Shown here piece by piece: positions 1-7,117 of a stretch of 64,000 nt of DNA; the stretch's first letter is position 1, and each line of letters opens with the position of its first letter. Origin of the DNA: Peribacillus simplex (GTDB lineage Bacteria; Bacillota; Bacilli; Bacillales; DSM-1321). The notes under the pieces were generated by a model. It made no database searches, had not been told where the DNA came from, and saw nothing but the letters and a program-made list of their open reading frames with translations. The stretch is from positions 1,516,001 through 1,580,000 of the forward strand of contig NZ_CP011008.1 in NCBI RefSeq assembly GCF_001578185.1, written 5' to 3'. Position numbers and translations under genes: made by a program.

Positions 1-557
1 AATTTTTCACGAGACCGCTTGTCGCCCTTTTACTATTTAATGTTCTTTTCTCGTTGTACCATATCCCGTTAGTGTTCGACTTTATCAAAACGGGGATGTG
101 GATACATGCCGGATATACGGTGCTATTATTTACGACTGCAGTTTTGATGTGGTTCCCACTTGTCAATCAATTGCCAGAACATGAAAGTCTAACAGGTGTA
201 AAAAAAGTAGCTTATATTTTCGGCAGTGGCATTTTAATGACCCCAGCCTGCGCTTTAATCATTTTTGCTAATGATCCGATGTATGATACGTTTACCAATG
301 CGGAATCTTGGGCAAGTGCCATGGAACTTTGCGTTCCCGCTTCAGCACTGTCGGGTTTGACACTCAGCGGTCCAGAAATGTTCAATGGACTGCCATTGCT
401 TGAGGATCAACAGCTTGGTGGGGTTCTTATGAAGGTGATCCAAGAAATCGTATTAGGCTATGTATTAGGTGTCATTTTCTTTGCTTGGTTCAAAAAGGAG
501 AATGGCGGACAAAATGAAATCGATCCGATACCTTCGGAATTCCAGCATGTGGAATAG
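1..557 (+). CDS. ctaG: Cytochrome c oxidase assembly factor CtaG (5' end outside window)
   Basis: This is the C-terminal part, about 185 residues, of a polytopic membrane protein. The frame is open back to base 3, so the TTG at 54 is internal and the gene starts upstream of the window. Several hydrophobic segments are visible, and the protein ends in a short charged tail. It resembles the caa3_CtaG family, whose members are roughly 300 residues and are needed to assemble the copper site of caa3-type cytochrome c oxidase in the membrane. The following DUF420 gene, also tied to heme-copper oxidase maturation, supports the call. In Bacillus, ctaG is the last gene of the cta cluster, and the terminator at 571-600 fits that. 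Confidence 0.85.
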   Translation, partial: FFTRPLVALLLFNVLFSLYHIPLVFDFIKTGMWIHAGYTVLLFTTAVLMWFPLVNQLPEHESLTGVKKVAYIFGSGILMTPACALIIFANDPMYDTFTNAESWASAMELCVPASALSGLTLSGPEMFNGLPLLEDQQLGGVLMKVIQEIVLGYVLGVIFFAWFKKENGGQNEIDPIPSEFQHVE

Positions 558-570
558 TTGTACCATAAAG

Positions 571-600
571 ACTTGTCTTGGGGGGGAGGCAAGTTTTTTA
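571..600 (+). terminator. Intrinsic terminator after ctaG
   Basis: An 8-bp stem, ACTTGTCT (571-578) pairing with AGGCAAGT (587-594, one G-U pair), is followed by a run of six T. It lies 14 bases after the ctaG stop. Confidence 0.75.
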
Positions 601-739
601 TATGTTGTCATTGCCTGCTAGGTTTTACCGGTGACGATTGTAAATGGTTATCAGATTATCAATTTCTAAGCAAATAGCCAGTGTTTTGTCTTGGATATCA
701 CCATAAAAGTGAGCATTCTGTTAAAAATACTTGATTTTA

Positions 740-768
740 TTGAAATTTATGATTACCTTTTATAAAAT
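740..768 (+). promoter_or_regulatory. SigA-type promoter for the DUF420 gene
   Basis: TTGAAA (740-745) is separated by 17 bases from TAAAAT (763-768). The start codon is at 808, which implies a short leader of about 30 bases. Confidence 0.6.
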
Positions 769-807
769 GGTAGTTGATTAATAAATAAAGAGAGGACTAC
801 AATTCAT

Positions 808-1269
808 ATGTCTTTACCAATCCTTCCAACGATAAGTACAGCCTTCATTGTATTAAGTGCCATCACTGTTGCAATAGGCTGGTATCAAATTAAACAACGC
901 AAAATCGAGACTCATAAAAAAACCATGATGGTAGCTGCGGTTTTTGCGGTAATCTTTTTCACTATATACCTTACTCGTACGGTCTTTATTGGCAGTACGT
1001 CATTTGGTGGACCGGATGACATTAAAATTTATTATACGATTTTTTTAATCTTCCATATAACACTTGCTACAACTGGAGCTGTTTTGGGGATCATCATGCT
1101 TACCACTGGGTTTAAAGGTAAATTCGCCATTCATAAAAAAATCGGACCTACGACAAGCATCATTTGGTTTTTCACTGGGATTACTGGAGTAGCCGTTTAC
1201 ATCCTGCTTTATGTCATTTATCATGGCGGCGAAACAACATCTTTAATAAAGGCGATCCTAGGATTTTAA
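808..1269 (+). CDS. ctaM: DUF420 membrane protein, CtaM/YozB type
   Basis: A 153-residue protein with about four membrane segments and short loops, matching the DUF420 family. The Staphylococcus member CtaM is required for maturation of the aa3-type terminal oxidase, and B. subtilis YozB is a homologue. Placement directly after ctaG suits a role in heme-copper oxidase assembly. The start is ATG at 808, with GAGAGGA about 10 bases upstream. The gene has its own promoter and a strong terminator, so it is probably a single-gene unit. Family membership is judged from overall sequence and context; the oxidase role is carried over from the family. Confidence 0.75.
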   Translation: MSLPILPTISTAFIVLSAITVAIGWYQIKQRKIETHKKTMMVAAVFAVIFFTIYLTRTVFIGSTSFGGPDDIKIYYTIFLIFHITLATTGAVLGIIMLTTGFKGKFAIHKKIGPTTSIIWFFTGITGVAVYILLYVIYHGGETTSLIKAILGF

Positions 1270-1279
1270 AATGATGAAG

Positions 1280-1312
1280 AAGCCTGATGCAAAAAAAAGC
1301 ATCAGGCTTTTG
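1280..1312 (+). terminator. Intrinsic terminator after the DUF420 gene
   Basis: A perfect 11-bp stem, AAGCCTGATGC (1280-1290) with GCATCAGGCTT (1299-1309), ends in a T run. Confidence 0.85.
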
Positions 1313-1378
1313 TAATGGAAAAAAAGAGAGCATCACTCATGATCCGCTCCCTTGTACCGCACTTTTTACTAACGGCTT

Positions 1379-1741
1379 TTACAGGCCGGTGAATTGTGTA
1401 AGTTCTTCTTTGATCTGAGCGAGGATTTTTTCACTTTGTTTAACTAATGATGCAGGGAAGTCCTCCCCTTCGCCATATTCAACTCCGTGTGGATAATAAT
1501 GTTTTCCTAATAGAGGAACCATTAGTTTGATGACGGCTCTGTGAGCGCCTACATCGCCCTCTGTAGCATAGCCAAGTATTCGCAGGTAAAACGTTCCTTC
1601 TTTTAATTCGAACTTACGATCGTAACTGACTCTTTCGTAATCCCATTGTTCGGCACGTATTAAACCATATTGCGGCATTAGGTCATCTAATCGGTTTAAG
1701 TCGGCTGTGATGTTTTCGATTCCAAAGCTTTCAAATTTCAC
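1379..1741 (-). CDS. YugN-like family protein (YlbA position)
   Basis: A 120-residue soluble protein without signal peptide or membrane segment, resembling the YugN-like family found in Bacillaceae; its molecular role is unknown. The start is GTG, with an excellent AGGAGGT site 6 to 8 bases upstream on the minus strand. It lies between the ctaG region and ylbC, where B. subtilis has ylbA, a protein I believe is of the same family and size. The symbol is left blank because that equivalence rests on position and memory of the family. Confidence 0.65.
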   Translation of the reverse strand: MKFESFGIENITADLNRLDDLMPQYGLIRAEQWDYERVSYDRKFELKEGTFYLRILGYATEGDVGAHRAVIKLMVPLLGKHYYPHGVEYGEGEDFPASLVKQSEKILAQIKEELTQFTGL

Positions 1742-2060
1742 GAATAGTACCTCCTATGTTTCTATTGGGAATTAAAATGACATACCGGGAAAATATTATG
1801 TACATGAATATATTAAAAATCTCCAAGTATGTTTATAATATACCATTTTATCCTATATTTTATAATAGTACGAAATGGTGGAAGTTGCAATGAACTCAAC
1901 CACGGTATTTTAATGATTCACAAAAGTTCCACTTTAAAATAAATTTAATGAAGGGGCAGTCTATCGTAAATTAGAAAATTATGATTGAACAGTGATATAA
2001 TCAGGACAGAATGGTTTTTGCATTGGATACATAAATTAGATAGAGAGAGGGAGTGTTCCT
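1742..2060. other. Intergenic region between divergent YugN-like gene and ylbC
   Basis: A 319-base AT-rich spacer between divergent genes, with no convincing ORF. A TATAAT at 1996-2001, about 60 bases upstream of ylbC, is a plausible -10 box without a clear -35. Promoters for the minus-strand gene presumably also lie here but are not distinct. Confidence 0.5.
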
Positions 2061-3119
2061 CTGCACAGATTAGGAAAGGTTTTGGTGTTAATCGTTATTT
2101 TTTTCGTAATAGGTATTTATCTTAATATCGGCGATGAAAATGAAGGTAACCCTCTTATTGATGGTAACAAAGGCGTTAACCCCAATGGACATATAAATGA
2201 AAAAAGTACTTCTTCCGAAAAAGAAGGGGTGACTAAAGTGACAGAAGGTCTGGGGGTAACAATTGGAAAAAAGGCAAAAGAAATAGAAAAGGAATACGGT
2301 AAGCCGGATCGAATTGATATGTCCGCCTATGGATATGAATGGTGGGTTTATAAAAAGGACTATAACAATTATTTTCAACTGGCCGTAGAGAATGGAAAAG
2401 TGGTATCTGCTTATGGAATCGGTGATAAGGTTAATGTCGCTCCTTTTAAAATTGGACAATCGATTGATGCCATCTATTCCAGCTTATATGTGGAACCTAC
2501 TGTTGATATTAAAGTTGGCGACAGTTCCTATCGTTTTGAATTGTCGGAGGAAGATATGAACATGAGGCCATTGATTGATCTAGGGAACATTTATGTTCAG
2601 CTTTATTTGGATAAATTCACAGGGACTGTTTCAAGCGTCCGATTTTTGAATGATTCCGCCCTATTAAAACAAAAGCCGTATGAATTGACCTATCATGGTA
2701 AACTTGTGACCGTCAAGGAACTTTCTAAAGAAGACTTGGCGAAAGTGGAAGGTGGCAATGAGCAGCAAATTTTCGATATTACAAATATAATGCGCAGCAG
2801 GTTTAAACTTAATCCTTTAGAATGGGATGGTCCAACTGCTGAGGTTGCCTACCTTCATAGCCGGGAAATGACGGACGCTCCTGAAGGAACCCATGTTTCT
2901 GAAACAAAAGGGGATTTGGAAAAACGTCTCGATGCAGGTCATGTTAAATACAAGGCAGCAGGTGAAAATATTGCGGCTAATTATGTGGACGCGGCTGCAG
3001 TCATGGAGGGCTGGCTAAATAGTAAAGGGCATCGGGATGCGATGCTGAACGAGGAATTTACAGGTCTGGGTGTTGGGGTTTATAAAAGGTATTACACCCA
3101 GAATTTTATAAAAAAATAA
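2061..3119 (+). CDS. ylbC: CAP-domain membrane-anchored protein YlbC
   Basis: About 352 residues from a proposed CTG start at 2061, or 345 from the TTG at 2082. The CTG has a GAGAGGGAG site 8 bases upstream and gives an N-terminus with His, Arg and Lys before the hydrophobic stretch. The TTG has its purine-rich site only 2 to 3 bases away. One N-terminal membrane segment is followed by a CAP-associated domain (roughly residues 60-190) and a C-terminal CAP/SCP-PR1 domain with typical His and Glu positions (AYLHSREM, GENIA, SKGHRDAML). The protein probably faces the outside of the membrane. Its B. subtilis counterpart YlbC is uncharacterised; CAP domains are common in Bacillus spore and wall proteins. 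Confidence 0.85.
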   Translation: MHRLGKVLVLIVIFFVIGIYLNIGDENEGNPLIDGNKGVNPNGHINEKSTSSEKEGVTKVTEGLGVTIGKKAKEIEKEYGKPDRIDMSAYGYEWWVYKKDYNNYFQLAVENGKVVSAYGIGDKVNVAPFKIGQSIDAIYSSLYVEPTVDIKVGDSSYRFELSEEDMNMRPLIDLGNIYVQLYLDKFTGTVSSVRFLNDSALLKQKPYELTYHGKLVTVKELSKEDLAKVEGGNEQQIFDITNIMRSRFKLNPLEWDGPTAEVAYLHSREMTDAPEGTHVSETKGDLEKRLDAGHVKYKAAGENIAANYVDAAAVMEGWLNSKGHRDAMLNEEFTGLGVGVYKRYYTQNFIKK

Positions 3120-3120
3120 A

Positions 3121-3150
3121 AAAACGGATCCGTTTGGGGTCCGTTTTCTT
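3121..3150 (+). terminator. Intrinsic terminator after ylbC
   Basis: AAAACGG (3121-3127) pairs with CCGTTTT (3141-3147), extended by inner pairs around a GTTTG loop. Confidence 0.75.
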
Positions 3151-3169
3151 GTTCTAAAAAATTTCCTGT

Positions 3170-3395
3170 CTATACAGCATAAAGTTCCCCGTCATCATGG
3201 TTGACCTTCCCCTCGATGATGATCGTTTTACTACCTCTATTATTAATTTACTCGTACACTTTAATCGATCACCATTGGAGGGTTTCACATATCGAACTTG
3301 GAAATCCGTAGTAATGGTACCCTTGTGGACATGTTGAGTTTGCAAGGCACCCATCCCCGAATCTATCAAGGTAGCAATCATGCCCCATATGTAAT
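3170..3395 (-). pseudogene. Decayed PaaI-family (hotdog) thioesterase
   Basis: The minus strand encodes MIATLIDSGMGALQTQH and later FQVRYVKPSNGDRL, the central helix and strands of a PaaI-type hotdog acyl-CoA thioesterase. Near 3240 the frame breaks. In the next frame the sequence resumes as RGSKTIIIEGKVNHDDGEL and stops at 3170-3172, which is the expected C-terminal strand of this family. Upstream of the Met the HGG-type motif is damaged and the N-terminal third is missing. At least one frameshift and an N-terminal deletion are therefore needed to explain it. Intact relatives are about 130 to 150 residues. No function is expected. Confidence 0.75.
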
Positions 3396-3467
3396 TTTCA
3401 ATACATTATGTACAAGAGGGGTTTTTTAGGCATGATCATTGTAAGTGTCTTCCCCTGTTTGCAATTT

Positions 3468-3626
3468 TTATTGCAGTAGGTTAGAAATACAAGAATATTT
3501 ACTTTGGGTCTCTTTGGCTTTTAGATCTGAGTCAATTCCAGATAAAACCGATAACTCCGTTTCATCTACAGACTGAACCGGGTTCTGGAAATCCTTGTTT
3601 AATTCACTTGTATCCGGTATGAACAT
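3468..3626 (-). CDS. Small peptide, class II lanthipeptide-leader-like
   Basis: A 52-residue minus-strand ORF starting MFIPDTSELNKDFQNPVQ, with AAAAAGGA just upstream of the ATG. It continues SVDETELSVLSG and ends with a segment of Ser, Thr and one Cys. The pattern (KDxxNP, then an acidic DExxLxxLxG stretch, then a Ser/Thr/Cys tail) resembles leaders of class II lanthipeptides such as haloduracin beta. A single Cys in the tail and no modification enzyme nearby argue for an orphan or decayed precursor, or chance. A minus-strand promoter-like pair lies at 3682-3710. A non-coding origin cannot be excluded. Confidence 0.35.
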   Translation of the reverse strand: MFIPDTSELNKDFQNPVQSVDETELSVLSGIDSDLKAKETQSKYSCISNLLQ

Positions 3627-3681
3627 ACATCCTTTTTTACTATATGAAATCCAATTGCATTTGAAGCGGAATTTGATGCAC

Positions 3682-3710
3682 ATTTTATTTGCTTATAGCA
3701 TATGGTGCAA
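3682..3710 (-). promoter_or_regulatory. Possible promoter for the small minus-strand peptide
   Basis: On the minus strand, TTGCAC (3705-3710) and TAAAAT (3682-3687) are separated by exactly 17 bases. The predicted start of transcription is about 50 bases upstream of the ATG at 3626. The -35 match is weak (3 of 6). Confidence 0.35.
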
Positions 3711-3740
3711 TAGGCGATGTCTAAGTGTGAGGTGAGAGTA

Positions 3741-4172
3741 ATGGCAAAAAGAAAGCGCCCCTCCGTCGATCGATTTCGGGAGTTTGTCAAGGAGCATCCT
3801 TTTTTAGTGAATGAAGTGAGAAACAAGCAAGCAACATGGCAGGAACTTTTTGAAGAATGGTATTTACTCGGAGAAGATCATCCACGCTGGCAGGCTGATG
3901 TAAGCGTGGATAAGTCCAAAGTGAATTCAGAAGCCCCATCACCGCCGGTAGAAAAGGGAGACCAAAGTACTGAGTTGATCGGTTCGTTAATGAGTGCAGT
4001 TAAAAATATGGATATGGGCCAGATTCAACAATATATTACAAATGCCAATCAGGCCATTGGTGCAATCCAAGGAGTGCTATCTGCTTTCCAAGGGAATAAA
4101 TCAGAAGATACCAGTCCCCCTAAAAAAGAAAGAGAGCAGAGAGCTAACCCTTTTTTATTCACTAAAGATTAA
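3741..4172 (+). CDS. ylbD: Spore coat-associated protein YlbD
   Basis: A 143-residue protein beginning MAKRKRPSVDRFREFVKEHP, typical of YlbD. ATG at 3741 is chosen over the upstream ATG at 3717 because GTGAGGTGAG sits directly before it at normal spacing. The N-terminal half has a conserved FVKEHPFLVNEVR...WQELFEEWYLLGEDHPRW segment, the middle is Ser/Pro rich, and the C-terminal half is Gln/Asn rich with the MGQIQQYI region. YlbD is described as a spore coat protein made in the mother cell. It is followed 12 bases later by ylbE, as in B. subtilis, so the two probably form one transcript. Confidence 0.85.
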   Translation: MAKRKRPSVDRFREFVKEHPFLVNEVRNKQATWQELFEEWYLLGEDHPRWQADVSVDKSKVNSEAPSPPVEKGDQSTELIGSLMSAVKNMDMGQIQQYITNANQAIGAIQGVLSAFQGNKSEDTSPPKKEREQRANPFLFTKD

Positions 4173-4184
4173 GGAGGGTTTTTC

Positions 4185-4427
4185 ATGCGTCAGAATATAT
4201 ATGAATTCATTCAAACGAATGATGATATGCGAAATTACTTGAGGATTCAACCTGCCTGGTACAAAAGGTTAATGCGTAATCCTCATGAAGTGGATGTATT
4301 TGAAACTGAAGCGAAATATTTTTTTGAGAAGTCTATTCCACATCGGGTTTCTAAATTTTCGGAAAGCGTCCAGGTTGCCTCCATGATGCTTCATATGTTT
4401 CAAGCGATGAATGCTCCAGGTGAATGA
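4185..4427 (+). CDS. ylbE: YlbE-like family protein
   Basis: An 80-residue protein of the YlbE family: MRQNIYEFIQTNDDMRNYLR, then QPAWYKRLMRNPHEVDVFE and a C-terminal helix ending MLHMFQAMN. A strong AAGGAGG precedes the ATG. It follows ylbD with a 12-base gap, so co-expression and a sporulation-related role are likely, though no biochemical function is known. There is no signal peptide or membrane segment. Confidence 0.85.
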   Translation: MRQNIYEFIQTNDDMRNYLRIQPAWYKRLMRNPHEVDVFETEAKYFFEKSIPHRVSKFSESVQVASMMLHMFQAMNAPGE

Positions 4428-4487
4428 AGAAAAAAAGAGTAAATTACTCCTTTTGGCGAACAATAAAGGCAAAAGGGGGACGATGTT

Positions 4488-4913
4488 ATGAGAAAGTTGA
4501 TTGTGGTTCTAACAGTGTTGATGGCAGCATCGGGATGTGGAAAGAAAATACCGGAACCTGAAAATTCAGGAGTAGCCCTACAAGGTGAACCTTCCCTTAA
4601 AGCTGCCACCACTGTATCGAGCGTCCGAATCTCAGATGAGGACTTTCGGGTAAAAACTTTTGTGAAAGGCAACTCCGTCTATGTGGAGTGCTACTTGAAA
4701 AACTATGTGTTTTCTGAAACGAATTCTGAACAATTGGCAACTGTGTCTGTATTTATTGATAATCAAAAGAAAGTCGATATGAGAACGGCTGCATTTATCT
4801 TAAAGGATGTCCCGGATGGCATGCATAAAATTAAGCTGGAGATTTTGAATGCTTCAGGTGAAAAAACAGGGCTTCAAAAAGAGTTTGAAGTACATATTAC
4901 TTCCTCGATTTAA
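4488..4913 (+). CDS. Predicted lipoprotein of unknown function
   Basis: A 141-residue protein with a lipoprotein signal peptide: Lys/Arg start, a short hydrophobic stretch and the lipobox AASGC with Cys at residue 17. The mature part looks like one all-beta domain (VRISDEDFRVKTFVKGNSV, then YVECYLKNYVF), possibly an Ig-like or FxLD fold. The ATG has GGGGGACG about 9 bases upstream. B. subtilis has no gene at this position between ylbE and ylbF. I do not recognise a named family. It probably sits on the outer face of the membrane after processing by Lgt and LspA; lspA is elsewhere in this window. Confidence 0.7.
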   Translation: MRKLIVVLTVLMAASGCGKKIPEPENSGVALQGEPSLKAATTVSSVRISDEDFRVKTFVKGNSVYVECYLKNYVFSETNSEQLATVSVFIDNQKKVDMRTAAFILKDVPDGMHKIKLEILNASGEKTGLQKEFEVHITSSI

Positions 4914-4973
4914 TCAAACCATTAGCATGTGAAAGAGAGAAATGGTAAAATGGTGATGGAGGTGAGCTTGTTA

Positions 4974-5423
4974 ATGCTTGCTACTATGGAAATCATCGAC
5001 ATTTTACAACAGGCTGAAGGATTAGCTGAAATGATCCTTCATTCTGAAATAGGGGAAGAATATCTCCTTAGTTTATATAAATTACAGAGCGACAAAGAGG
5101 CACAGCGGAAAATTTCCAAGTTTACTTCACTAAAGGATCTATTTGAAGATGTTCAAAGGTTCGGTAAATATCATCCGGATTATAAGCGTATCAATTTAGA
5201 GACAAGGGAAGCTAAACGAGACATGGATATGCATCCTGCCGTTGCCGAGTTTAAGCGGGCGGAGACCGAATTGCAATCCGTTCTTGATGAAATAAGCGGA
5301 AGAATAGGACGAGCGGTTTCAGAACAGGTCAAAACCCCTGCGGGCAATCCATTTTTTGTATCATCAGGTGGATGTTCGACGGGAAGTTGCGGAACTGGCG
5401 GAAGTTGTGGATGCTCTGCTTAA
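4974..5423 (+). CDS. ricF: RicF (YlbF), subunit of the RicA-RicF-RicT complex
   Basis: A 149-residue protein, the same length as B. subtilis YlbF. ATG at 4974 is chosen because GGAGGTGA lies 8 bases upstream and the N-terminus MLATMEIIDILQQAEGLAEM matches the family; earlier GTG and ATG codons add an unlikely extension. The helical Com_YlbF domain contains the conserved FEDVQRFGKYHPDYKRI segment. The C-terminus is Cys rich (GGCSTGSCGTGGSCGCSA), matching the region that helps bind iron-sulfur clusters. RicF with RicA (YmcA) and RicT (YaaT) directs RNase Y mRNA processing and affects competence, sporulation and biofilm formation. It is separated here from ylbG by a minus-strand gene. Confidence 0.92.
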   Translation: MLATMEIIDILQQAEGLAEMILHSEIGEEYLLSLYKLQSDKEAQRKISKFTSLKDLFEDVQRFGKYHPDYKRINLETREAKRDMDMHPAVAEFKRAETELQSVLDEISGRIGRAVSEQVKTPAGNPFFVSSGGCSTGSCGTGGSCGCSA

Positions 5424-5436
5424 TGAAATAGCCAGA

Positions 5437-5522
5437 CCATAACCATTGTTTGCCGGCTTTTATGGTTATGGAAAGAACCTGCAGCCATCGAAATTCGATA
5501 TTATTTCGGAGTTCGGTGGCTG
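5437..5522 (+). terminator. Two hairpins downstream of ricF
   Basis: CCATAACCAT (5437-5446) pairs perfectly with ATGGTTATGG (5462-5471), without a T run. CAGCCATCGAA (5482-5492) pairs with TTCGGTGGCTG (5512-5522) and is followed by TTTCAT. The second is a weak intrinsic terminator at best; the first may be an RNA processing or stability element. Confidence 0.45.
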
Positions 5523-5665
5523 TTTCATATACGGCACCTTCTACAGAAAGTGTTAGGAATGAAACGATGCATGTATAAAAAATTCCTTCTTTGAACCTTT
5601 CACCAGTTTTTCGCCTTTTTTTATATTATGGATAGGTTACAAAGGCGATTGAAAACTAAAAGGGG

Positions 5666-5989
5666 TTAACTGCGGTATAGGATACAGTCCGGGCAAAGAT
5701 TGCCGCAGCAAAACATCTTTTGCTGCGGCACATAAAAACGATGACGGAATACATATAAAGGTTCTTCCTGCCGTACGAAAATGGTCTCACAATGGAGCTG
5801 CTTGCCACGCATTGAATGGCCTGCGGCTTTTTTTATTATGATAGAAAGCTTACTTTTATCACTTTGTGCCGGATGAAAATCGATATATAAAAATGGTATA
5901 CCTGTGAATTTTTTTATCGAAACTTTGGTGATTTCATCATTATCTAATAGATGATCCATAAATTGTTGCCAAATTTGGTCTAAATCCAT
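5666..5989 (-). CDS. Conserved-looking protein of unknown function with C-terminal CCGxxCxxC
   Basis: A 107-residue soluble protein from the ATG at 5989 (MDLDQIWQQFMDHLL). An upstream ATG at 6025 would add 12 residues but has no ribosome site; GAAGGGAG lies about 12 bases before the chosen start. The N-terminal half looks alpha/beta, and the C-terminus ends QQKMFCCGNLCPDCILYRS, a cluster of four Cys that could bind a metal. I do not recognise the family. It lies on the minus strand between ricF and ylbG, which are adjacent in B. subtilis, so it is an insertion relative to that order. Confidence 0.55.
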   Translation of the reverse strand: MDLDQIWQQFMDHLLDNDEITKVSIKKFTGIPFLYIDFHPAQSDKSKLSIIIKKAAGHSMRGKQLHCETIFVRQEEPLYVFRHRFYVPQQKMFCCGNLCPDCILYRS

Positions 5990-6126
5990 CGTTTTTTCGG
6001 CTCCCTTCACAGTGTGTATATTCATAATAGTAAGAGAATTTCGTTTATAATCTTTTTTCTTGGTTGAAAGTAAAGATTCTGCTATGCTACACTTAGTTAA
6101 AACCTTTATAAAAGGGAGTTATTGAT

Positions 6127-6402
6127 ATGCTTGGAGCGAGACAGGGAATCATCGTCTATTTACATACATTAAAACAAGCCAAAATGCTTAGGAAATTTGG
6201 GAACATCCATTATGTTTCAAAAAAGTTGAAATACGTAGTCCTTTATACGAATATGGATGAAGTGGAACCACTGGTGGAAAAGCTGAATAATTATTCGTTC
6301 GTAAAAAAAGTGGACCTTTCTTACAAGCCTTTTTTGAAGGTGGAATTCGAAAACTCCAAACCGGATAAAGCGAAAGAATATGATTATAAAATGGGAATTT
6401 AA
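6127..6402 (+). CDS. ylbG: DUF2129 protein YlbG
   Basis: A 91-residue cytosolic protein, [20 protein letters not shown], matching YlbG in start and length. AAAGGGAG lies about 8 bases before the ATG. TTGGTT (6060-6065), 17 bases and TATGCT (6083-6088) form a plausible promoter. The DUF2129 family is small, alpha/beta and of unknown function, found mainly in Bacillaceae and usually next to ylbF or rsmD. The gene ends just before a strong terminator, so it is probably transcribed alone. Confidence 0.88.
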   Translation: MLGARQGIIVYLHTLKQAKMLRKFGNIHYVSKKLKYVVLYTNMDEVEPLVEKLNNYSFVKKVDLSYKPFLKVEFENSKPDKAKEYDYKMGI

Positions 6403-6403
6403 A

Positions 6404-6434
6404 AAAAGCTGACTCTTGCGGAGTCAGCCTTTTT
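6404..6434 (+). terminator. Intrinsic terminator after ylbG
   Basis: GCTGACTC (6408-6415) pairs perfectly with GAGTCAGC (6421-6428), followed by five T. The flanking A run would also let it work on the minus strand for the convergent gene that ends at 6456. Confidence 0.85.
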
Positions 6435-6455
6435 CAATTAGTGCATCAATATCTC

Positions 6456-6845
6456 TCAACCTAATGGAGGCAGATATCTGTTCATTCGCAAAATTCCGAT
6501 TAAGTGTTGGTAATACAACTCGATTTCTGCAAAGAGCACCGAAGGTTTCATGTCGATTTCAATTATGGATTTATCCAGTTCCTCCGCCAAGTTCTCAAAA
6601 AGCTCATAGCGTTTGTTTTTGGTGGCGTGGGGGTTCGGTATACCTTCACGGCAAATGTAAAGCGGCTGGAATTTACCTGGATCTGTAGGCTGCATGACGA
6701 TAACCAATGACGTTACCTTTTTATCATTTATTGTAGTATGCAAAGCCAAAAGCCTTGCGACCCGATGTTTCTGATTGCGTCCTACTTCCAGCAACTCATA
6801 TATATCGGAATATCCTTGTCCAAGTTCAATAAAACGTTGAATCAA
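6456..6845 (-). CDS. Conserved Bacillaceae protein of unknown function (possibly DUF7147)
   Basis: A 129-residue soluble protein beginning MIQRFIELGQGYSDIYELLE. The central part KHRVARLLALHTTINDKKVT and VIVMQPTDPGKFQPLYICREGI looks like a beta-rich core, followed by a helical C-terminus. Relatives have been annotated as a DUF7147 family; I recall this but cannot confirm it. Nothing indicates catalysis, a signal peptide or membrane contact. On the minus strand the start has AGGAGAGG a few bases upstream. The gene converges on ylbG across a shared terminator. Confidence 0.6.
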   Translation of the reverse strand: MIQRFIELGQGYSDIYELLEVGRNQKHRVARLLALHTTINDKKVTSLVIVMQPTDPGKFQPLYICREGIPNPHATKNKRYELFENLAEELDKSIIEIDMKPSVLFAEIELYYQHLIGILRMNRYLPPLG

Positions 6846-6960
6846 TTAAACCTCTCCTAACTAACTTTTATTCATTACTTTATCATTATCCCTCATAAAA
6901 GAGAAGGACAACTTCAGTGACGAATCATGAAAAAGAAACTTAGGTATCATAGGTTTTATC

Positions 6961-6991
6961 AATAAAAAAAGCCCTGCAAAAATTTGCAGGG
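6961..6991 (-). terminator. Minus-strand intrinsic terminator in the ylbG-rsmD gap
   Basis: Read on the minus strand, CCCTGCAAA pairs with TTTGCAGGG (plus positions 6983-6991 and 6972-6980) and is followed by GC and seven T (6964-6970). On the plus strand the downstream bases TCCTTCT are a poor T run. No minus-strand protein gene ends here, so it needs another transcript; see the small RNA entry. Confidence 0.75.
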
Positions 6992-7111
6992 TCCTTCTAT
7001 GTCTAAATAAGGACCAGAAGGCAAAGGGAGAGGAGAAACCGGAGGAAGAACTTATGGGGAAACGTAAGCCTTCTCCGCGGTTGGCAACAACACCTAAAAA
7101 GGAATGTTGTT
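6962..7111 (-). ncRNA. ylbH-leader element; candidate CU-rich small RNA on the minus strand
   Basis: This is the position of the ylbH leader, a conserved structured element reported upstream of ylbH (rsmD) in Bacillus. A hairpin with stems GGA/TCC, GAAG/CTTC and CTTA/TAAG spans 7041-7076. On the minus strand the region has a promoter (7118-7147), a hairpin (ACAACA with TGTTGT), CU-rich unpaired segments containing CTTCCTCC and TCTCCTCTCCC, and a terminator at 6961-6991. Together these define a transcript of about 150 nt with anti-Shine-Dalgarno motifs, like Gram-positive trans-acting small RNAs. rsmD has its own promoter downstream (7246-7274). The element is established knowledge; the minus-strand assignment is my inference. 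Confidence 0.6.
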
Positions 7112-7117
7112 ATTTTT

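Noticed and set aside
2088..2459. Minus-strand 123-codon ORF inside ylbC
   Set aside because: It lies wholly opposite the conserved CAP-associated domain, and its composition is that of an antisense shadow.
3599..3826. Minus-strand ORF of 75 codons opposite the start of ylbD
   Set aside because: It overlaps the well-supported ylbD start region, has no ribosome site and no family-like pattern.
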